From positions 627,900 through 691,899 of the forward strand of contig NZ_LMNF01000001.1 in assembly GCF_001422485.1 (NCBI RefSeq): a DNA stretch of 64,000 nt, in the 5' to 3' direction. The notes beneath the pieces were generated by a model. It worked only from the letters and a program-made list of their open reading frames with translations, was not told where the DNA came from and did no database searches. Source of the DNA: Agreia sp. Leaf283 (lineage in GTDB: Bacteria; Actinomycetota; Actinomycetes; Actinomycetales; Microbacteriaceae). The translations under genes were made by a program, and so were the position numbers. Below, in pieces: positions 46,514 to 55,425 of this stretch (the stretch's first letter is position 1; each line of letters starts with the position of its first letter).

Positions 46514-47470
46514 TCACGCCGGGATCGTCGACTCCAGCCAGGCGCGACTCACCTTCGCGCTCTCGAACGGCTCCATGCTCGCGCGGTCGACCTCGATGAT
46601 GATCCAGCCGCCGAAGCCGTCGGGCAGGGCTCCGAGGATGCCGTCGAGGTCCATCCCGCCGAGCCCCGGCTCGAGGAACAGCCCCTGGTCGGTCGCGGTG
46701 CGGTAGGGGGTGGGCGTCGCCCGGCTCGCGGCCGCCACGTCGAGGTCGAGGTCCTTGATGTGCAGGTCGACGAGGCGATCCGAGTAGCGCTCCAGCATCG
46801 AGACCGGGTCCATACCCGCCCACGCGAGGTGCCCCACGTCGAACGAGGCGCCCAGCAGATCCGGCGAGATGGCGGCGAGCACGCGGTCGATCTCGTACTC
46901 GGTCTCGACCCAGGTGCCCACGTGATTATGCAGGCCGGCCCTAATGCCTTCCGAGGCGAGCACGCTCGCGGCCTCGCCGAGCACGTCGATCACCCGGTCG
47001 AGACGACCCTCGTCGAAGACGGCACCCACGGCCACGGCGTCGAGCGTGCGCACCGTGCCGGGAGCCCACGACACCTCGGGGGCGAGAAAGACCGACGTCA
47101 GCCCGAAGAAGTTCGACTCCTCGGCCTTGCGCCGCACGCCGTCGAACCAGCGCACGAACGAAGCGCTGCCCGGCGCAAGCGACACCCCGTGGTCCTCGGG
47201 CAACGAGACCGAGCAGTACCCCGAGGCCACACGAAGGCCCGTTTCGCGCAGCATGCGGGCATAGTCCTGCAGGGTCTGCGTGTCGAGCACCTCCATCATC
47301 GTCGCGTCGAAACCCGAGCGACGCACCTGCGCGAGCACATCCGGGTACTGCGCCCGAAAGCTCGGCTCGGCGAAGAGCCAGAGGTCGTCGCTGGCCGGGT
47401 CCGCCGGGTCGGCCTTGATGTTGATCCACTGAATGGGGTTGAGCGCGAACTGCGAGCGGCTGAGCGTCAT
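46514..47470 (-). CDS. TIM-barrel sugar isomerase/epimerase-like protein
   Basis: A 318-residue xylose-isomerase-like barrel. Visible motifs are FALNPIQWINIKADPADP near the N-terminus, GIRAGLHNHVGTWVETE (His), SFDVGHLAWAG (Asp/His metal region), LVDLHIKDLDLD and WIIIEVDR (Glu). Such proteins bind a divalent metal and act on keto sugars; 2-keto-myo-inositol dehydratase (IolE) and CarC-like lyases are relatives. ATG 47470 follows CAGGAAGAAGACC; an upstream in-frame extension lacks support. It is last in a three-gene leftward run behind the flavoprotein and the deaminase-fold protein. Confidence 0.82.
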   Translation of the reverse strand: MTLSRSQFALNPIQWINIKADPADPASDDLWLFAEPSFRAQYPDVLAQVRRSGFDATMMEVLDTQTLQDYARMLRETGLRVASGYCSVSLPEDHGVSLAPGSASFVRWFDGVRRKAEESNFFGLTSVFLAPEVSWAPGTVRTLDAVAVGAVFDEGRLDRVIDVLGEAASVLASEGIRAGLHNHVGTWVETEYEIDRVLAAISPDLLGASFDVGHLAWAGMDPVSMLERYSDRLVDLHIKDLDLDVAAASRATPTPYRTATDQGLFLEPGLGGMDLDGILGALPDGFGGWIIIEVDRASMEPFESAKVSRAWLESTIPA

Positions 47471-47516
47471 GGTCTTCTTCCTGGTCGAACAATCAAAGAA
47501 CGGGGGCCGGATGCCG

Positions 47517-48128
47517 TCACTCGGCCGCGCGGGCGTTGTACACGACCGCGCCACCCGCATCCACGTGCTCGCGGTAGTCGCGGAACACCGTGAGGGCCTC
47601 GTCGCGGGTCACGTCCTGCACCACGGCAATGCCCCGAGCCTCGAACTGCGGTGCCCAGTCCTCGCGCATGGGGCCCTCGTCGAACGTCGTGATCTCCTCG
47701 AGCTCTGGCCCGTCGCCGGCGACGACGAGCGTGCGCACTCCCGACCACAGCGTCGCGCCGTAGCACTGCACGCAGGGGCGCCAGTTCACGACGAGCTCGT
47801 GCGCGGGCTGGCCCTCGCCGCCGAGGTCCCACGATCCGACGCGCGTCTGCGCGAGCCCGAGGGCGGTGACCTCGGCGTGCGCCGACGAGACGCCGCTCTT
47901 CAGCACCACGTTCACGCCCACCGATACGATCTTGCCGGTGTCCGACTCCACCACGATTGCCGCGAACGGTCCCCCGCTTCCCTCCCTGAAGTTGCGGGCA
48001 GCGAGCCGGTGCACGAGCCGCATGCGCTCCTCGTAGCTGCCGAGCGCATCCGGCACGTCGGCGAGCTCGTCGGCGATCCAGTCGGGCAGCTCGATCGAAT
48101 ACGAGGTGGCCAGGGTGTCGATGTTCAT
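47517..48128 (-). CDS. Cytidine-deaminase-fold (nucleoside/guanine deaminase-like) zinc enzyme
   Basis: A 203-residue protein with the zinc-deaminase signature: His84-Ala-Glu86 (SSAHAEV) and Pro-Cys119-x-x-Cys122 (WRPCVQCYG). The N-terminal 45 residues form a helical lead (YEERMRLVHRLAARNFREGSGGPFAAIVVE) as in guanine deaminases of this fold. It should hydrolytically remove an amino group from a purine, pyrimidine or similar heterocycle. Its position between a sugar-oxidising flavoprotein and a TIM-barrel protein is unexpected and suggests an aromatic-amine aglycone or a nucleoside-like glycoside as substrate. ATG 48128; GAAGGGACACTC upstream. Confidence 0.85.
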   Translation of the reverse strand: MNIDTLATSYSIELPDWIADELADVPDALGSYEERMRLVHRLAARNFREGSGGPFAAIVVESDTGKIVSVGVNVVLKSGVSSAHAEVTALGLAQTRVGSWDLGGEGQPAHELVVNWRPCVQCYGATLWSGVRTLVVAGDGPELEEITTFDEGPMREDWAPQFEARGIAVVQDVTRDEALTVFRDYREHVDAGGAVVYNARAAE

Positions 48129-48185
48129 GAGTGTCCCTTCAAGACGGTGCAGATGGGTGAAGACGAATGGATGCGCGACCGCCGG

Positions 48186-49709
48186 TCAGGCGGCCGACAC
48201 CCGCAGGCGGGCGACGGCTCGCGCCGCGCGCACGGCGGTGATCACGCCGGTGAGGGTGGCGTTGCCGACGACCGGCGTGGGGATGACCCCGTTGCCGGCC
48301 AGATAGAGGCCGTCGAATCCCCAGACCCGCCCATCCGGATCGCAGACGCTCGTGCCGTCGTCGACGGCGCCCATGCGCACGGTGCCGGTCTGGTGCAGCG
48401 ACGAGCCGGGGGCGAGCACGGCCGACTCGGTCTCGGGATCGAACGCTCCGAATCGTCGAGCGACGAGTTCGATCGTGTCGGCCGCCTGCTCGATGAGCGC
48501 GAGGTCGGTGTCGGTGTACTCGAATTCGACGGTGATGCGCGGCATGCCGGTGACGTCGGTCTCGGTCGGCGAAAACGCCAGCCTGTTCGAGGCTCGCGAC
48601 TCGACGGGCGTGTAGAGCGAGACGCCGACGGAGTACGCAAGAGCCTCATCGTCGTCGTCGACGTAGACGGAGTTCATGATCTGCCCGTGGAACGGCTGGG
48701 CCGCCCCGTTCTGGGGCAGCCAGAGGGAGTCGGTGGCGAACTCGCCCTCGAGGGCGCGGGGCAGTTCATCGAGAGTGAGGCCGAAGCGGTCGAGGTCCAT
48801 GAGCACGCGGCTCGTCACGAAGGCGTGCTCGTTGAGGTAGCGGCCGAGCGCCTCGGGCCTGATGCCCGACGCGAACAGCAGCTGAGGCGTGCGCATCACG
48901 TCGGCGCACACGATCGTGACAGAAGCCTCGATGTCGTACTCCTCGCCCGAGGCGATGTCGCGCACGCGCGCCCCGCGGGCGCGGCCTCCGTCGTGCAGCA
49001 CCGCGATCGCGAGCGTGCCGGCGCGCAGTTCGAAGGCGGCGTCGCCTCCCTCGGCGATCGGCGGGAAGATGCGGCTGGGGCCGGTGCGCGGCAGGGGCCC
49101 GGATGCGCCGGGCTGCACGGCCATCGGCATGGCCTGCGGGTGCCGGTCGGCGGGGCTCGCGGCGCCGAACAGCTCGTCGAGCACGTCGAGCACCTGCTGG
49201 CCGGGCACGGTCGGACCGAGCACGGCCGGGTGCACGCCGAGCACCTCGCGCGCCTTCCCGAGGTCGGCCTGCCACTGCTCGGAGTCTCCGAAGTCGAAGG
49301 TCTCGTCGCCCGCGGGCCACGGCGTCGCCCCGGTCCAATGCACGCCCATTCCGCCCACGTTCCACGACAGGGCACTCGCGGGCATGGCGGCCGCGTCCTC
49401 TCCGAGCGCCGAGAGGTTGTACATGCCGGGCTCCACCGAGCGCAGCTCGTCGGTGATGTCGGGGGTCACATCGGCGCCCGTGTACATGCCCTGGATCCCT
49501 GAGGAGACGCGCTGGTTGTAGCGCTCCCAGATGGCGGGTTCGGTGCTGTCGTGCAGATGCAGCCCGGGCACGTTTCCCACCACGGGCGCGCCGTCGATCA
49601 TGAGGATGCGCGCGGTCGGGTCGGCCTCGCGCAGCAGCCTGGCCGTCGCGGCACCCATGATTCCGCTGCCGACGATGAGGATGTCGGGGGTGTTCTGCGA
49701 GTCAGACAT
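48186..49709 (-). CDS. GMC oxidoreductase of the pyranose-oxidase type (possible glycoside 3-oxidase)
   Basis: A 507-residue flavoprotein. The FAD-binding start is ILIVGSGIMGAATARLL. His124 in NVGGMGVHWTGATP corresponds to the position that carries covalent FAD in fungal pyranose 2-oxidase. The catalytic pair is His in SSLHQTGTVRMG and Asn in PVVGNATLTG near the C-terminus. It is shorter than fungal enzymes (about 620) and close in length to bacterial relatives such as the Microbacterium C-glycoside 3-oxidase CarA. ATG 49709 follows AGGAGCTTCGA. No signal peptide is present, so oxidation is cytoplasmic. A ROK-type operator half lies upstream. Confidence 0.87.
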   Translation of the reverse strand: MSDSQNTPDILIVGSGIMGAATARLLREADPTARILMIDGAPVVGNVPGLHLHDSTEPAIWERYNQRVSSGIQGMYTGADVTPDITDELRSVEPGMYNLSALGEDAAAMPASALSWNVGGMGVHWTGATPWPAGDETFDFGDSEQWQADLGKAREVLGVHPAVLGPTVPGQQVLDVLDELFGAASPADRHPQAMPMAVQPGASGPLPRTGPSRIFPPIAEGGDAAFELRAGTLAIAVLHDGGRARGARVRDIASGEEYDIEASVTIVCADVMRTPQLLFASGIRPEALGRYLNEHAFVTSRVLMDLDRFGLTLDELPRALEGEFATDSLWLPQNGAAQPFHGQIMNSVYVDDDDEALAYSVGVSLYTPVESRASNRLAFSPTETDVTGMPRITVEFEYTDTDLALIEQAADTIELVARRFGAFDPETESAVLAPGSSLHQTGTVRMGAVDDGTSVCDPDGRVWGFDGLYLAGNGVIPTPVVGNATLTGVITAVRAARAVARLRVSAA

Positions 49710-49737
49710 TCGAAGCTCCTGGTTCCTGTACTGCGGG

Positions 49738-49762
49738 TGATTTCGTACTGTGTTGCAAAATT
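49738..49762. promoter_or_regulatory. Probable ROK operator upstream of the flavoprotein gene
   Basis: The segment TACTGTGTTGCAAAATT (49746-49762) matches the corresponding half of the palindrome at 55426-55450 at 15 of 17 positions; the other half is degenerate. It lies 29 bp upstream of the flavoprotein start, in the promoter region. Confidence 0.55.
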
Positions 49763-49797
49763 CCTCATGACAATGCGAGCGGGATGCTCGCCGCGGG

Positions 49798-50928
49798 TCA
49801 CGCCGCGATGGTCGGTCCGAAGAACTCCACGTCCATGCGGTCGAGCACAAGTTTGACCGCGCCGAGCAGGGGCGCATCCGCCCCGATGGTGGTGGCGCGC
49901 ACGTCGATGCGCAGGGTGCCGAGCTGCTTCATGGCCTCGACGACGCGGGGAAGAAGCAGGTCCTCCGCCACCTCGAGGCCTCCCCCGAGCACGATCACCT
50001 CGGGCGCGATCGTCCACGCCAGCGACGAGAGCAGGCGGGCGACGTCGTCGGCGAACTCGCCGAGAAGTTGCAGAGCCTCGGCGTCGCCGGCGCGCGCCCT
50101 GACGAGCCACGCGGCGGCCTGGCGGCGTTCCTCGAGCAGCGGCGAGCTCAGCAGACCGAACGGCTGCGTCTCCATGCGCATGACGTCGAGCACGCCCGCC
50201 TCGACGATCTCACCGGCGGCTCCCCTGAATCCCCGGTGCACGGCTCCCTTGATCACGATGCCGACACCGGCGCGGTTTCCGAGGATGCACCACGCGAACG
50301 TGTCGGTCTCCTGCGCCGCACCGCGCCAGTGCTCGGCGAGGGCGGCGAGGTTCGCGTCGTTGTCGGCGAAGAGGGGAATGCCGAGCCGCGCGCCGAGCAC
50401 GTCTGCGAGAGCGAACTCGTTCCAGGCGGGCGCGTGGATCAGACGGTGCACAACACCGTCCTCGTCGATGGCTCCACCGGATGCGACGGCCCCGGCGCGC
50501 ACCCGGCCGCGGGGCTGGCCCGACTCCCGGATCGCCGCATCCACGGCCTCTTCGGCGTCGATCATCGTCTGGCCGGTGTCGGAGTAGTTGCGCAGGGTCA
50601 CGAGGCCGCGCCCGAGCACCCGACCGCGGATGTCGGAGACCGCCGCGCTGGCCGCGTGCGTGTCGATGCGCACGGCCACGACGAGGGCGCGGTCGGCCTC
50701 GAACGAGAAGTACCGCGGCGGCCGACCGACATCCACGTGCACGGGCGTGACCTCGACGGCCCAGCCGCTCTCGCAGAGCTGGGTGAGGATGAGCTCGACC
50801 GTGCGCCGCGACAGTTTGACCTGCCCCACGAGGGTCGCCATCGTCACGGGCTCGTCGTGCTCGGCGAGGGCGCGCAGCACCACGGAGGTATTCAGTCGGC
50901 GCATCGCGCTCGGGTCGAGTCCAGGCAT
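49798..50928 (-). CDS. ROK-family transcriptional regulator
   Basis: A 376-residue NagC/XylR-type regulator. An N-terminal winged HTH (NTSVVLRALAEHDEPVTMATL; LSRRTVELILTQL) is followed by the ROK sugar-kinase-like domain with PLFADNDANLAALAEHW and PEVIVLGGGLE. The usual zinc-binding CxCGxxGC cluster is absent. ATG 50928 is 4 bp past the esterase stop with GGGAGAG upstream, so the longer in-frame reading is rejected. It is last in the ABC-importer operon and probably controls that operon and the flavoprotein run through the shared TTGCAAAATT-type sites. Confidence 0.9.
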   Translation of the reverse strand: MPGLDPSAMRRLNTSVVLRALAEHDEPVTMATLVGQVKLSRRTVELILTQLCESGWAVEVTPVHVDVGRPPRYFSFEADRALVVAVRIDTHAASAAVSDIRGRVLGRGLVTLRNYSDTGQTMIDAEEAVDAAIRESGQPRGRVRAGAVASGGAIDEDGVVHRLIHAPAWNEFALADVLGARLGIPLFADNDANLAALAEHWRGAAQETDTFAWCILGNRAGVGIVIKGAVHRGFRGAAGEIVEAGVLDVMRMETQPFGLLSSPLLEERRQAAAWLVRARAGDAEALQLLGEFADDVARLLSSLAWTIAPEVIVLGGGLEVAEDLLLPRVVEAMKQLGTLRIDVRATTIGADAPLLGAVKLVLDRMDVEFFGPTIAA

Positions 50929-50932
50929 CTGC

Positions 50933-52321
50933 TCACTCTCCCAGATCGGCGTCGACGAGCGGCAGAACCGCGTCGTACGCGCCGGCAACGAGAGCGGTCG
51001 AGTCGCTCGACACCACACCGAAGACGAGCACCGGGTCTGACTCGACACCGTGGGCGGCGGGCCAGGAGGGCTCGGCCCCCGCGATGAAGGCGACGAACTC
51101 GCGGTGCATGCGGGCGGCGAGGGTGGCGGGTGGCTCGTCGCCGAGAACCGCCTCGACCCCCTCGGCACCGAGGATGTCGAAGAAGAAGGGCAGGTCGATG
51201 CAGTGGGCAGCCCCGCGCAGCACCGGCGACGCCCAGTCGAACGAGTAGAGCCACGTGCCTGCGGCGGCGGATGCCCGTGCCCGGGCCGTGCGCAGAACGC
51301 TCGCCCTGAAGAGAACATCGGTCTGGCGCGGAGCAGCGACGTCCGTCGTCTCATGCGCCTCGACCTCCGGCTCCGTACTCGAGCCCGCGAAGCCGGGGCT
51401 GTCGAACTCGTCGGCGGTCGCGCCGATGAGAAGAGGCTTGTCGAGCCCGGTCACCGCGAGGCCCGCTCGGATCGACAGGGGCAGCAGCTCGTCGCCGCTC
51501 ACCGGCTCGAACAGCAGCGGCGCAGCGCCCGGGTGCCGCTCGCCCCACGTGATGACCGCCTGTTGCAGCGCATCCGGGTCGACCGAGGCGAGGCCCTCGG
51601 CCGTCGGCGCGACGCCGAGCGAGTCCGCGAGCGCGGCGGTGGCCAGGGCGGCCTCGTCGAGGGAAGTCGAGAGGTCGACGGGTGAGATCGCGACGGCCCT
51701 GTCGAAGAGCGGCTGCGCGGCGGGGCTGGCGAGAAGCGCGAGAACGGCGCCGCCACCCGCGGACTGCCCGGCGACGGTGACGCGGCCCGGGTCTCCCCCG
51801 AACGCCGCGATGTTGTCGCGCACCCACGCGAGGGCCAGCAGCCAGTCGGCCATACCGCGGTTGGCGCGGCCATCCACCGCGGCGAAGCCGTCGACACCCA
51901 GCCTGTACGACAGCGTGACCATGACGATGCCGTCGCGGGTCAGAGCGGCGCCGTCGTACCAGGGGCCGACCGCGGAGCCGGTGACGTATCCCCCGCCGTG
52001 GATCCAGACCAGCACGGGCGCGGCGCCGGAGCCGACACCGTCGGTCGGCGCGAACACGTTGAGGGTGAGGGTGTCGTCTCCCGGGATCGACGGCTCGGGG
52101 ATGGTCGTGACGGGGTACGGGCGGCCGCGCTGCGGCGTGGCTCCGAAAGCGGATGCCGCGAACGGCTCGTCGAAGACGGCCCGCGGTTCGGGCGCGGCGA
52201 AGCGTCGCGCACCGACGGGCGCCTCGGCGAAGGGGATGCCGAGGAATCGCGCATCCACCCCGTCGGTGAAGCCGACGATCGTGCCCGCAGCGCAGTCGAC
52301 CTCGATCATGGCCTCCATCAT
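50933..52321 (-). CDS. Carboxylesterase family (type B)
   Basis: A 462-residue alpha/beta hydrolase. It shows FLGIPFAEAPVGARRF near the N-terminus, the oxyanion hole WIHGGGYVTGS, the nucleophile elbow VAGQSAGGGAV and a C-terminal His in GAAHCIDLPFFF. The order fits type B carboxylesterases, though it is shorter than most (about 500). It may remove acyl groups (acetyl, feruloyl, gallate) from imported glycosides. Start ATG 52321 overlaps the permease stop; in-frame ATGs at 52318 and 52309 are alternatives. It is between the importer genes and ROK, in one operon. Confidence 0.87.
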   Translation of the reverse strand: MMEAMIEVDCAAGTIVGFTDGVDARFLGIPFAEAPVGARRFAAPEPRAVFDEPFAASAFGATPQRGRPYPVTTIPEPSIPGDDTLTLNVFAPTDGVGSGAAPVLVWIHGGGYVTGSAVGPWYDGAALTRDGIVMVTLSYRLGVDGFAAVDGRANRGMADWLLALAWVRDNIAAFGGDPGRVTVAGQSAGGGAVLALLASPAAQPLFDRAVAISPVDLSTSLDEAALATAALADSLGVAPTAEGLASVDPDALQQAVITWGERHPGAAPLLFEPVSGDELLPLSIRAGLAVTGLDKPLLIGATADEFDSPGFAGSSTEPEVEAHETTDVAAPRQTDVLFRASVLRTARARASAAAGTWLYSFDWASPVLRGAAHCIDLPFFFDILGAEGVEAVLGDEPPATLAARMHREFVAFIAGAEPSWPAAHGVESDPVLVFGVVSSDSTALVAGAYDAVLPLVDADLGE

Positions 52322-53142
52322 TTCAGTCCGGTCGACACGATGCCCTGCACGAAGTAGCGCTGCAGGAACAGGAACAGCACGAGAACAGGCAGCATCACGA
52401 TGACGGCGCCGGCGAGCACGAGGCCGTAGTCGGTCACGTTCTGGGCCGCCTGGCTCATCGCCGCGAGGCCGACGGGCAGGGTGTAGCTGTCGGCGCTCTG
52501 GGCCACGATCAGGGGCCAGATGAAGTTGTTCCACGAGGCCAGGAACGACATGATCGTGACCGTCGCCACCGCGGGGCCGGCCAGGGGCAGGAAGATCTGG
52601 AAGAAGATGCGCACCTCGTTCGCGCCGTCGATGCGGGCGGCCTCGAGCAGTTCGTCGGGGATGCTCGCGGCGAACTGCCTCATGATGAAGATCGAGATCG
52701 GCAGCACGAGGCTGGGCAGGGCGATTCCGGCGAGGGTGTCGACGAGACCGAGCTGAACGGTCACCACGAACTGCGGAACGAAGGTGGCCGAGAACGGCAC
52801 CATCAGGGCGATCAGCACGGCGGCGAAGGCGATCCTCTTGCCGCGGAACTCGAGCTTCGCCAGGGCGAAGCCGGCCATCGAGGCGGCGATGATGTTGCCG
52901 ATGACGATGACGACCGCCACGATCACGCTGTTGCCGAGGAACGTGCTGAAGCCGTTGCGGCTGAACAGGCGGGCGAAGTTGTCGAGGGTCACCTCGGAGG
53001 GCAGCCAGGCCCCGGGGTTCGCCTGGATGTCGCTCGTCGTGCGGAGCGACCCGGAGATCACCCAGATGAACGGCAGGATCGTGACGAGAGCGAGCACGAT
53101 GAGGGCCGTATAGAGCACGGCGGGGCGCAGGCGCGAGGTCAT
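52318..53142 (-). CDS. Sugar ABC transporter permease, MalG-type
   Basis: A 274-residue permease with six helices and the coupling loop ELLEAARIDGANEVRIFFQIFLPLA; the C-terminus RYFVQGIVSTGLK is typical of MalG-like CUT1 proteins. Start ATG 53142 overlaps the MalF-type stop (ATGA); the longer in-frame reading covers that gene in another frame. It works with the upstream permease and binding protein; no ATPase is encoded in the operon. Confidence 0.92.
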   Translation of the reverse strand: MTSRLRPAVLYTALIVLALVTILPFIWVISGSLRTTSDIQANPGAWLPSEVTLDNFARLFSRNGFSTFLGNSVIVAVVIVIGNIIAASMAGFALAKLEFRGKRIAFAAVLIALMVPFSATFVPQFVVTVQLGLVDTLAGIALPSLVLPISIFIMRQFAASIPDELLEAARIDGANEVRIFFQIFLPLAGPAVATVTIMSFLASWNNFIWPLIVAQSADSYTLPVGLAAMSQAAQNVTDYGLVLAGAVIVMLPVLVLFLFLQRYFVQGIVSTGLK

Positions 53143-54059
53143 GAGCGACTCCTCAGCAGACGGAACTGCAGCGCGCTGACGGCCGCGACGATGAGCAGCA
53201 GGATGAACGATGCCGCGCTCGAGACGCCGAAGTTGCCGAACCCGAACTGGTGGTAGGTGAAGAGCGCCATCGACTCGGTCGACCCGAGCGGGCCGCCGTT
53301 GGTCAGCAGGTAGGGCTCGTCGAAGACCTGCAGGAAGAAGACCGAGAGCAGCACGGAGACCAGGAGCGTCGTGGGCATGATCAGCGGAATGGTCATCGAC
53401 CAGAGGCGCCGCCACGGGCCGGCGCCGTCGAGGGCGGCCGCCTCCTGCACGTCCTCCGGAACGGACTGGAGGCCGGCGAGGAACAGCAGCATGGCCGTTC
53501 CGAAGTTGCGCCAGATGCCGAGCAGGATGACGACCGGCATCGCGAGATTCTCGTCGCCCAGCCAGTTCGGGCCGGCGAAGCCGAGGTTCGCGAGCACCTC
53601 GTTGACCGTGCCGTTCTGGTTGAACGCGTACTGCCAGATCAGCGCCACGGAGACGATGTTCGTGACCACGGGTGCGTAGAAGAGGCCGCGGAAGACGGAG
53701 CGGAACCGACGGATGCCGCTGTTGAGCACGAGCGCGAGGGCGAAGCCCACCGCCATGGTCACGGGAACGCCGACGACCACGAAGAGGAGGGTGTTGAGGA
53801 TCGCCCGCACGAAGTTGCCGTCGGAGAGCAGGGCCACGTAGTTCTCGAGGCCTGCGAAGTTCACCCCGAACGGCGTCTGCAGGTCTGCGCTGCGCATGTC
53901 GGTCACGCTGATGGCGAGCGACGAGATGATCGGGATGGCGCTGAAGACCACGAAGATCACGGCGAAGGGGGCGAGGAACAGCCACGCGATCCCCGTATGC
54001 GCGGGGCGCCGCCGTGTGCGCGGCGCCCCCGTCTTGTTCGACTGCACGGCGAATGCCAT
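53139..54059 (-). CDS. Sugar ABC transporter permease, MalF-type
   Basis: A 306-residue CUT1 permease with six helices after a basic N-terminal tail, and coupling loop DVQEAAALDGAGPWRRLWSMTIPLI. It lies 4 bp behind the binding protein gene and is coupled to the MalG-type permease. With those genes it forms the importer of the ROK-regulated block. Confidence 0.92.
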   Translation of the reverse strand: MAFAVQSNKTGAPRTRRRPAHTGIAWLFLAPFAVIFVVFSAIPIISSLAISVTDMRSADLQTPFGVNFAGLENYVALLSDGNFVRAILNTLLFVVVGVPVTMAVGFALALVLNSGIRRFRSVFRGLFYAPVVTNIVSVALIWQYAFNQNGTVNEVLANLGFAGPNWLGDENLAMPVVILLGIWRNFGTAMLLFLAGLQSVPEDVQEAAALDGAGPWRRLWSMTIPLIMPTTLLVSVLLSVFFLQVFDEPYLLTNGGPLGSTESMALFTYHQFGFGNFGVSSAASFILLLIVAAVSALQFRLLRSRS

Positions 54060-54063
54060 CGGA

Positions 54064-55371
54064 TCAGTCCGTGCCCGTACCGATGCTGTCGGCCTTCTTC
54101 TGCGCGTTCGCCATCGCCTCTGCGGCGGTCTCCTTGCCGCGGGCGACCTGCTCCAGCTCCTTGCCGAGCATGGTCGAGACCTCGTTCCAGGTGCTCACCG
54201 ATGGCATGGGCTTCACGTTCTTCAGCTGCTCGAAGAACGGCTTGAGCAGGGGCTGGTCGGCGATCGACGGGTCGCTCCACGCCGCGACGACGGCGGGCAT
54301 GCTGCCTGCCGCCTCGTACTGGGCGACCTGCGTGTCCTCCTGGGCCATGAAGCTCACGGCCTTCCAGGCGGAATCGGCGTTGTCCGACTTCTTCGTGACG
54401 GCCCAGCTTCCGCCGGCCAACTGCCCGACGTTGCCATCCGGACCCGCGGGGAGAACCGCCGTCTGGATGTGCGCCGCGGTCCAGCCTTCTTCGCCGGCAG
54501 TGGTGTCGAGGCCGGAGATCACCCACGGGCCGCTGATCATCGAGCCGGTCTTGCCCGCCACGAGGTAGGGCTGCGTGTCGAGGAACTGGGGCGTGTCGGG
54601 CGACGAGACTCCCGACGAGAAGAACGATGCGTTGAACTCGGCCGCCTCGATCATGCCGGGGGTGTCGAGCTCCCACTTCGAACCGTCTTCGCTGAGCAGG
54701 GTCTCGCCGGCCTGATAGCCGAAGATCGCGAGGTTCTGTCCGTTGTAGGTGTCCCAGCCGACGTCGGCGCCGTAGCCGCTCTCGGCTCCGCCCTCTTCGA
54801 GCTTCTGGAAGAACGGGATCGTCTCATCCCAGGTCGCGGGCGGGGTGGCTCCGGCCTTCTGCGCGAAGTCGTCGCGGTAGATGAGCAGTCGCGTGTAGGC
54901 GTACCACGGCACCGAGTAGGCGGTTCCGTCGACCTCGCCCGCATCCCACGAGCCCTCGAAGAACGACGAGGAGTCGGCCACGCCGTCGGGAACGGGTGCG
55001 AAGGCATCCGATGCCAGGAACTGGGTCTGCGCCTCGGTGTAGAGGAACGCGATGTCGGGAGCGGTTCCGGCCGCGATCGCCGTCTGCAGCTTGGTGTTGT
55101 ACTCGTCGCTCGGCACGAGGGTGACCTCGACGTCGGCATCGGGGTTGTCGCTCTCGAACGGCTTGAGCACCTCGTCGAGGGCGGTGGCGTCGCCGTCCGG
55201 CGCCCACAGGGTGACCTTTCCGGTGGCCGGACCGTCTGCGAGGCTGCCCGCGGCCTCGGGTGCCGCGCCGTCGCTGGAGCGGCCGCATCCGGTGGCGGCC
55301 AGGGCTGTGACCGCGAGAATCGCGGCGAGGGGAATGAGGCGCGAGCGCCTCAGCGGAGGACGGGAATTCAT
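54064..55371 (-). CDS. ABC sugar transporter substrate-binding lipoprotein (family 1)
   Basis: A 435-residue lipoprotein. The signal peptide (RRSRLIPLAAILAVTALAATGC) ends in a lipobox with Cys29. Family-1 motifs include KVTLWAPDGDATALDEVLKPF, AAGTAPDIAFLY and VPWYAYTRLLIYRDDFAQKAG. Start ATG 55371 has GGAG 6 nt upstream. It heads the leftward operon binding protein, MalF, MalG, esterase, ROK. A 25-bp palindrome lies 55-79 bp upstream of the start. The cargo is presumably the glycoside attacked by the flavoprotein/TIM-barrel enzymes. Confidence 0.92.
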   Translation of the reverse strand: MNSRPPLRRSRLIPLAAILAVTALAATGCGRSSDGAAPEAAGSLADGPATGKVTLWAPDGDATALDEVLKPFESDNPDADVEVTLVPSDEYNTKLQTAIAAGTAPDIAFLYTEAQTQFLASDAFAPVPDGVADSSSFFEGSWDAGEVDGTAYSVPWYAYTRLLIYRDDFAQKAGATPPATWDETIPFFQKLEEGGAESGYGADVGWDTYNGQNLAIFGYQAGETLLSEDGSKWELDTPGMIEAAEFNASFFSSGVSSPDTPQFLDTQPYLVAGKTGSMISGPWVISGLDTTAGEEGWTAAHIQTAVLPAGPDGNVGQLAGGSWAVTKKSDNADSAWKAVSFMAQEDTQVAQYEAAGSMPAVVAAWSDPSIADQPLLKPFFEQLKNVKPMPSVSTWNEVSTMLGKELEQVARGKETAAEAMANAQKKADSIGTGTD

Positions 55372-55425
55372 GGGTGGCTCCTCGAGATCTCGGTGGGACT
55401 GCGGAGGGAACAGGTGCTGGTTTCG

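Noticed and set aside
47433-49502. 689-codon open frame antisense to the deaminase and flavoprotein
   Set aside because: No recognisable motif; covers two well-supported genes on the other strand.
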